NCBI GenBank assembly: GCA_964472715.1
Contig: CAYYMT010000062.1
Span: 1-21,188, forward strand
Length of the DNA stretch: 21,188 nt
Direction of reading: 5' to 3'
Source: JAFGTP01 sp964472715
Lineage (GTDB): Bacteria; Fidelibacterota; UBA2242; JAFGTP01
Shown here in pieces: positions 16,989 to 21,188 of the stretch. Position numbers and translations under genes: made by a program. Positions within the stretch are counted from its first letter, which is position 1. Every line of letters begins with the position of its first letter. The notes under the pieces were generated by a model. It made no database searches, was not told the origin of the DNA, and was given only the letters and a program-made list of their open reading frames with translations.

Positions 16989-17621
16989 ATGAGTGAAAAA
17001 AAACCGATTATATTAATGGTGGATGACGTGCCCAGGAACCTGCAGGTTCTGGGTAATATCCTCAGTAAAGAGGGATATAAAATATCCGCTGCCCTGAATG
17101 GCGAGCAGGCCCTGAAAATTTTACAAAAAGCAAAACCGGACCTGATCCTGCTGGACATTATGATGCCCGGACTCAGCGGCTATGATGTTCTGAAAAAGAT
17201 CCGGGAAGATGAAAATGTCCGTGATATTCCCGTCATATTTCTGACGGCAAAAACAGAAAAGGAAGATATTATCCAGGGCATAGAAATGGGCGCGATGGAT
17301 TATGTGACCAAACCTTTTAATTCCACTGAACTGCTGGCCCGGGTCAATAATCATATTGAATTAAAACTGGCGCGGGACAAACTGCAGCACATGAACCAGG
17401 AACTTCGAAAAGCTCTCGACCAGATTAAAACACTGAAAGGGCTGGTGCCCATTTGCGCAAATTGTAAAAAAATTCGTGATGATGATGGCTTCTGGCAGGA
17501 AGTGGAGCACTATATTTCGGCCCATACGGAAGCCGATTTTTCCCACGGTATTTGTCCGGATTGTATGAAAGAACTCTATCCCCAGGTATATGATAGAATG
17601 AAAGAAGAAGGAAAGATATAA
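16989..17621 (+). CDS. Response regulator: receiver domain with C-terminal Cys4 module
   Basis: 210 aa. Residues 5-122 are a CheY-like receiver with acidic pair Asp12/Asp13, acceptor Asp56, Thr87 and Lys108, all conserved. A helical linker (~123-150, coiled-coil-like) leads to a compact module: LVPICANCKKIRDDDGFW (residues 152-169) with Cys156/Cys159, then FSHGICPDC with His186, Cys189 and Cys192, ending in ELYP. The paired CxxC motifs suggest a zinc ribbon. From general knowledge, this tail is found at the ends of many PAS kinases and diguanylate cyclases, but its function is not established. There is no DNA-binding or enzymatic output domain. It follows the kinase by 28 nt, with GAGGA before the ATG, and directly abuts the phosphorylase gene, so it probably receives phosphate from the hybrid kinase. 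Confidence 0.9.
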   Translation: MSEKKPIILMVDDVPRNLQVLGNILSKEGYKISAALNGEQALKILQKAKPDLILLDIMMPGLSGYDVLKKIREDENVRDIPVIFLTAKTEKEDIIQGIEMGAMDYVTKPFNSTELLARVNNHIELKLARDKLQHMNQELRKALDQIKTLKGLVPICANCKKIRDDDGFWQEVEHYISAHTEADFSHGICPDCMKELYPQVYDRMKEEGKI

Positions 17622-18431
17622 ATGATGGCCAATTTCTCAAAGGAATCAGATCAGAAGGTTAATGAAGCTGTGGCTTATATCAAGACAAAAGTGACAGACA
17701 TACCCGAAGTCGCGGTGGTGCTGGGATCAGGATTGGCTTATTTTGGTGATAAGATCGAGGCCGGCCAGGTGATCGATACCAGCGGCATTCCTCATTTTCC
17801 CGAGCCCACTGTATCAGGGCACCAGGGAAAAATGATCTTCGGAAAAGTTGGCGGCGCAAAATTAATCGCCCTCAAAGGCCGTTCCCACTATTATGAAGGA
17901 AAACCTTTGGAAGCGGTGACATTTTATGTTCATCTGCTGAAAAAACTGGGTGTCAAAAAATTGGTGCTGACCAATGCCGCCGGCGGTGTTAATGAAAATT
18001 TTGTACCGGGAGATTTTGTCCTGATCACCGGGTTTATGAATTTCGGGCAGGTGGATGTATACGGACAGAGGGATTATGATGATCTGCTTTCCAAAGAGTT
18101 GCAAGCCAAAGCGCTGGCTGTGGCGGAAGAAAAATCTATTCAACTGGCCCGGGGTGTTTACTGCTGGACCACCGGTCCGAGTTTTGAAACGCCGGCTGAG
18201 GTGCAGACCATCCGGAAACTTGGCGGCGACCTGGCGGGAATGTCGACATTACCCGAGGCGGTTGTCGCCAAAAAAGTTGGCCTGAAAGTGCTGGGCATCA
18301 GCCTTGTCACAAACCAGGCGGCGGGGATCAGCGCCAATCCCCTGACCCACGAAGAAGTCAAAGAAACTGCCGATAAAATCAAAGAACCCTATTATCATTT
18401 TATGAAAAATGTTATAAATACTATAAATTAG
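17622..18431 (+). CDS. punA: Purine nucleoside phosphorylase (trimeric, PunA type)
   Basis: 269 aa, the normal size for trimeric PNP, which splits inosine or guanosine with phosphate into base and ribose-1-phosphate in purine salvage. Phosphate-site residues appear in VLGSGL (Ser36), GRSHYYEG (Arg87, His89) and TNAAGGV (117-123). The nucleoside site shows GPSFETPAE with Glu189, GMS (Met207) and TNQAAG with Asn231. The Glu/Asn pair is that of 6-oxopurine-specific enzymes, so adenosine is an unlikely substrate. The ATG immediately follows the receiver gene stop with no gap, and a second Met codon is adjacent. The ribosome site would lie inside the upstream gene (GAAGGAAAG). It belongs to the rightward operon, though no functional link to the signalling genes is evident. 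Confidence 0.95.
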   Translation: MMANFSKESDQKVNEAVAYIKTKVTDIPEVAVVLGSGLAYFGDKIEAGQVIDTSGIPHFPEPTVSGHQGKMIFGKVGGAKLIALKGRSHYYEGKPLEAVTFYVHLLKKLGVKKLVLTNAAGGVNENFVPGDFVLITGFMNFGQVDVYGQRDYDDLLSKELQAKALAVAEEKSIQLARGVYCWTTGPSFETPAEVQTIRKLGGDLAGMSTLPEAVVAKKVGLKVLGISLVTNQAAGISANPLTHEEVKETADKIKEPYYHFMKNVINTIN

Positions 18432-18464
18432 GCGTGTTTTTCGAATAATCTGATTGGGGAGTAA

Positions 18465-20627
18465 ATGTCAAAAGGTATTACCAAACCTAAATTGTTAAGT
18501 TGGAAAAAAGCATTTTTCCTGGCCACTGTGATCGTCTTAACCGGCCTGGTAATGGTGCTCGGGATTTTATTTTATTTTTCCAGGGACCTGCCGGAACTGG
18601 AAGAACTGCAGCGCTACAATCCCGATGTCATAACAAAGATCTATTCTGCCGACGGTGAAGTGCTCCATGAATTTTTTCACCAGAACCGGATTGTTTTGCC
18701 GCCCTCCAAAATTCCCCTGAAAATGCAGCAGGCGGTAATGGCTATTGAGGATTCCCGTTTTCGCAAGCACTGGGGCTTTTCTGTCTATGATTTCACCCGC
18801 GCCATTGTCATTAATGTTACCCGCATGGAGCTAAGCCAGGGGGGGAGTACACTGACCCAGCAGCTGGCGCGTATTCTGTATGATCAAATTGATTTTAAAA
18901 AGACTCTCAGCCGTAAGATCAAAGAACTGATCACATCGATCAAACTGGAGCAGCTCTATACCAAAGATGAAATTATTAATATGTATCTCAATTCCAGCTA
19001 TCTCGGTGGCGCCTATGGGGTGGAAGCCGCCGCCAACCGGTTTTTTGATAAACATGCCTGGGAATTGACAACCGCTGAATGCGCGCATTTTGCCGGCATG
19101 ATCCAAAACCGGCGCTATTCTCCCCAGTCCTCTAATCCGGCTGCCGGATTTCGTCGCCGGAATTATGTGCTGAGACGTATGTATGAATTGGGATTTATCA
19201 CAGAGGAAGAATATAATCTTGAGAAGAATTCGCCGATTTATTATCCCCCTGAAGAGGTAAAGATCAACACCGCGCCCTATTTTGTGGAAGATGTGCGCCG
19301 GTTCATTGCCCGGGAAGATGATAAACTGGGAATCAATCTCCACCGTGACGGACTGAAAATTTATACCACTCTGGACACGCGCTTACAAAAAATCGCCGAA
19401 GAGGAATATCAGAAACAAATAAAACACCAACAACAGGTGCTGAACCGCCGCTTACTGGCGCGTCCGGGAGAATTACGCAAAATAGTCAATGATGAAACCC
19501 TGACTTTGACAGAGGTGCAGGAAATGATCCGCGGTGAGCGGCCCATGAAAAAATCCCTGCAAAAGAAATTACTGGTACAGGGCGCTTTTGTGGCCCTTGA
19601 TCCAAAGACCGGCCATATTCTGGCCATGGTGGGGGGACGCAATTACGAGGATTCGGAATTTAACCGCGCTACCCAGGCGGAGCGGCAACCGGGATCGGTC
19701 TTTAAACCACTGGTTTACGGAACTGCTCTTGATAATGGCATTCCCGTCACCAAAACCCTGCTCAATACTCCGCTGACCATAGAGATGGCGGACGGAAGCC
19801 GCTGGACGCCGCAAAATTACAATGGCGAAATTGGCGGCCCCACTACCCTGCGCAACGGGATTAAAAATTCACTGAATATTATTGCCGCGCGCCTGGTGCA
19901 GGAATTGATCTCTCCCCGGGCCGTGATTGAAACAGCGAAGCAATTACATATTTCTACTTACATACCGGAAGTGGATGCTATCGCCCTGGGAGTGGGAAAT
20001 GTGATCCCCATGGAAATGGTGGCCGCTTACGGCGCTTTTCAGAATCGTGGTATCTGGGTGAAACCACAAGCCGTGACTAAGATCGTTGATCGTTATGGAA
20101 ATATTGTCAAGGAATATATTCCGGAAAAGGAAATGGTGCTCAGCGAAGAAACTGCTTACATGATCACTTCGCTGCTGCAATCTGTGATCAATGAAGGCAC
20201 CGGCGGTAGTTCCCGCTGGAAATTTGGGTTTCGCCGCAATGCCGCCGGCAAAACAGGAACTACTTCCGACTGGACAGACGCCTGGTTTGTGGGCTATACG
20301 CCGCATATGGTTGCCGGTGTTTATGTGGGGGTTGATGATCCGTTGACTTTGGGCCGGAATGAATCCGGCGCCCGGGTGGCACTCCCGATTTGGGCAAGAT
20401 TTATGAAACGCAGCCATGAAATGCTGAACCTTCCCGATGAAAAGTTTGCACAGCCTGACGGGGTAATTGAAGTTGAGATTTGCGCCGGGTCAAAAAAACT
20501 GCCGTCAAAGTACTGCACAGAGCTGGAAACCGAACTCTTCATACGCGGTACCGAACCTATGGATACCTGCGATATTCATTCCGCCAGTGAAAATGGGAAT
20601 GACAATTTTGATGATATTATATTCTGA
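18465..20627 (+). CDS. Penicillin-binding protein 1A (bifunctional class A PBP)
   Basis: 720 aa. It has a short cytoplasmic tail and one TM anchor (about 15-38). A GT51 glycosyltransferase domain (~50-230) has catalytic Glu95 in AIEDSRFR, GGSTLTQQLA at 126-135 and the KDEIINMYLN segment (167-176). A transpeptidase domain (~370-650) has SVFK (Ser411 acyl acceptor, Lys414), SLN (469-471) and KTGT (596-599). The enzyme polymerises lipid II into glycan strands and cross-links them in the periplasm. The C-terminus carries several cysteines (673, 684, 702) and an acidic tail. All catalytic motifs are intact. GGGGAG lies a few nt before the ATG. It is the last gene of the operon, 33 nt after the phosphorylase gene, and no intrinsic terminator was found directly behind it. 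The closest model is mrcA/ponA. Confidence 0.96.
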   Translation: MSKGITKPKLLSWKKAFFLATVIVLTGLVMVLGILFYFSRDLPELEELQRYNPDVITKIYSADGEVLHEFFHQNRIVLPPSKIPLKMQQAVMAIEDSRFRKHWGFSVYDFTRAIVINVTRMELSQGGSTLTQQLARILYDQIDFKKTLSRKIKELITSIKLEQLYTKDEIINMYLNSSYLGGAYGVEAAANRFFDKHAWELTTAECAHFAGMIQNRRYSPQSSNPAAGFRRRNYVLRRMYELGFITEEEYNLEKNSPIYYPPEEVKINTAPYFVEDVRRFIAREDDKLGINLHRDGLKIYTTLDTRLQKIAEEEYQKQIKHQQQVLNRRLLARPGELRKIVNDETLTLTEVQEMIRGERPMKKSLQKKLLVQGAFVALDPKTGHILAMVGGRNYEDSEFNRATQAERQPGSVFKPLVYGTALDNGIPVTKTLLNTPLTIEMADGSRWTPQNYNGEIGGPTTLRNGIKNSLNIIAARLVQELISPRAVIETAKQLHISTYIPEVDAIALGVGNVIPMEMVAAYGAFQNRGIWVKPQAVTKIVDRYGNIVKEYIPEKEMVLSEETAYMITSLLQSVINEGTGGSSRWKFGFRRNAAGKTGTTSDWTDAWFVGYTPHMVAGVYVGVDDPLTLGRNESGARVALPIWARFMKRSHEMLNLPDEKFAQPDGVIEVEICAGSKKLPSKYCTELETELFIRGTEPMDTCDIHSASENGNDNFDDIIF

Positions 20628-20651
20628 GTGAGGGTGCGGGGTGCTGCCTGC

Positions 20652-20676
20652 CCGGCGTAGCGGAGCGGAGACGGGG
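20652..20676 (+). repeat. CCGGC...ACGGGG module, copy 1
   Basis: Reads CCGGCGTAGC, then GGAGCGGAGACGGGG. It shares its ends and middle with the copy at 20737-20764 (same strand) and the inverted copy at 20957-20985, but its central CTGAAA is replaced. Confidence 0.6.
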
Positions 20677-20681
20677 GTGCT

Positions 20682-20732
20682 GGGAACTGGGTTCTGGGAA
20701 CTGGGTTCTGGGAACTGGGTTCTGGGAACTGG
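20682..20732 (+). repeat. 14-bp tandem repeat, about 3.6 units
   Basis: The unit GGGAACTGGGTTCT occurs perfectly at 20682-20695, 20696-20709 and 20710-20723, with a partial fourth unit to 20732. Within the unit GGGAACTGGG is followed by TTCT, so each unit carries GGAA/TTC half-symmetry. Confidence 0.95.
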
Positions 20733-20736
20733 TTGC

Positions 20737-20764
20737 CCGGCGAAGCCTGAAAGGTGAAAACGGG
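20737..20764 (+). repeat. CCGGC...ACGGG module, copy 2
   Basis: Reads CCGGCGAAGCCTGAAAGG, then TGAAAACGGG. It closely matches the inverted copy at 20957-20985 over 28 bases. Confidence 0.65.
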
Positions 20765-20869
20765 ATCACTGAACACCGATCACCGATAACAGACCACCGT
20801 CCATCTCCACTCTCAACCTCAGCCTTAACCTCAACCTCTCCCCAGAGAGCTGCACACCCTCCCCACCTC

Positions 20870-21022
20870 GTCATCGCGAGGACACGAAGCGATCCCGATC
20901 GATCGGAGAGACCAGTGCAATCCAACCGGCAAGCATCAATCAGGACGTCGGGATTGCCCCGTCTCCGCCTTTCAGGCTATGCCGGACAAGCGCGTCGGGC
21001 TGAAGCCGCTCCTCGCAATGAC
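20870..21022. repeat. MITE-like element with terminal inverted repeats
   Basis: The left end GTCATCGCGAGGA (20870-20882) and right end TCCTCGCAATGAC (21010-21022) are inverted repeats matching at 12 of 13 positions. The 153-bp interior has no coding capacity. The sequence CAGGACGTCGGGATTGC (20941-20957) recurs with one change, inverted, at 2604-2620, next to another GTCATTGCGAG end. The inverted CCGGC...ACGGGG module (20957-20985) sits inside. No target-site duplication is clear. Confidence 0.75.
20957..20985 (-). repeat. CCGGC...ACGGGG module, copy 3 (inverted, inside element)
   Basis: On the minus strand it reads CCGGCATAGCCTGAAAGG, then CGGAGACGGGG. This is the same module as at 20652-20676 and 20737-20764. 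Confidence 0.65.
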
Positions 21023-21060
21023 TGCTTTGGGAACCGACCACCGATCACTGATAGAGCACC

Positions 21061-21095
21061 AATCCTCGAAGGTTCTTGGGGAACCTTGGAGGATT
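21061..21095. repeat. Long imperfect hairpin
   Basis: Arms 21061-21075 and 21081-21095 pair over 15 bp with one mismatch around the loop TTGGG. There is no T run after it, so it is not a standard terminator. Smaller hairpins follow at 21102-21118 (TTTCCC/GGGAAA) and 21137-21155 (TCCCAAA/TTTGGGA), making an array. Confidence 0.65.
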
Positions 21096-21188
21096 TACTG
21101 ATTTCCCTGAAGGGGAAACAGGGTTTAATTTCTCGATCCCAAATTCATTTTGGGAGGGCATAAAAAAACTCCTTATATTATAGTATTA

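Larger units (their letters stand above)
20628..21188. other. 561-nt non-coding repeat mosaic after the PBP gene
   Basis: The stretch holds no credible gene. ORFs here are translations of repeats. It contains, in order, a copy of a CCGGC...ACGGG module, a 14-bp tandem repeat, a second module copy, a tract of CACCGATCAC-like words and CTCAACCTC-like hexamers, a 153-bp element with inverted ends enclosing a third, inverted module copy, and three hairpins at 21061-21155. An A/T-rich stretch at the window end could hold a promoter for a gene outside. Confidence 0.75.

Noticed and set aside
20628..20680. Intrinsic terminator directly after the PBP gene
   Set aside because: No stem followed by a T run was found; the first strong hairpins are more than 400 nt downstream and lack T runs.
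20682..20732. CRISPR-like array
   Set aside because: The repeats are direct 14-bp tandem units without spacers, and there are no cas genes.
20915..21163. 82-aa ORF and overlapping minus-strand ORFs in the repeat region
   Set aside because: The translation comes from the MITE-like element and hairpins. Such repeat-derived peptides are frequent false genes.

Overview
This 21.2 kb window is a chromosomal segment from a Gram-negative-type (diderm) bacterium. The evidence is a lipoprotein signal peptidase-like protein, a class A penicillin-binding protein, and a secreted L,D-transpeptidase. Base composition is moderate, coding density is high, and there are no tRNA, rRNA, CRISPR or transposase genes. 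Gene neighbourhoods do not look proteobacterial. Multi-PAS hybrid kinases, the short KMARG-type protein, the large CPBP membrane protein and dispersed GTCATTGCGAGGA-type intergenic repeats together suggest an uncultured lineage, possibly of the FCB type. That placement is inference and no taxon is claimed.

Layout. (1) Bases 2-2506 (+) carry the 3' part of valS, cut by the window edge exactly at the HIGH motif. A hairpin between the convergent genes and half of a dispersed repeat follow. (2) Bases 2685-8563 (-) are a leftward block: a 76-aa duplicated small protein with its own strong promoter, ribosome site and terminator; a 1117-aa internally duplicated CPBP-type intramembrane protease; an RlmD-like 23S rRNA methyltransferase; and an L,D-transpeptidase 1 nt behind it. 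(3) uvrA (-) occupies 8887-11706 and ends in an A/T-rich hairpin. (4) Bases 11962-20627 (+), divergent from uvrA, hold five tightly spaced genes: a divergent LspA-like peptidase, a 1494-aa soluble hybrid kinase with seven PAS domains, a receiver protein with a Cys4 tail, purine nucleoside phosphorylase, and penicillin-binding protein 1A. Spacings are a 17-nt overlap, 28 nt, 0 nt and 33 nt, so they probably form an operon. (5) Bases 20628-21188 are a non-coding mosaic of tandem repeats, low-complexity tracts, a MITE-like element with inverted ends, and a run of hairpins.

How the genes may work together. Most are housekeeping genes (translation, nucleotide excision repair, rRNA modification, purine salvage, peptidoglycan synthesis). 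The less ordinary parts are the phosphorelay hardware embedded between lipoprotein-processing and cell-wall genes, the fused protease with a catalytically dead second half, and the small duplicated protein with near-ideal expression signals. No defence system or mobile cargo is evident. The most noteworthy candidates are the duplicated CPBP protein, the lspA-kinase-receiver unit, and the repeat mosaic after the PBP gene.
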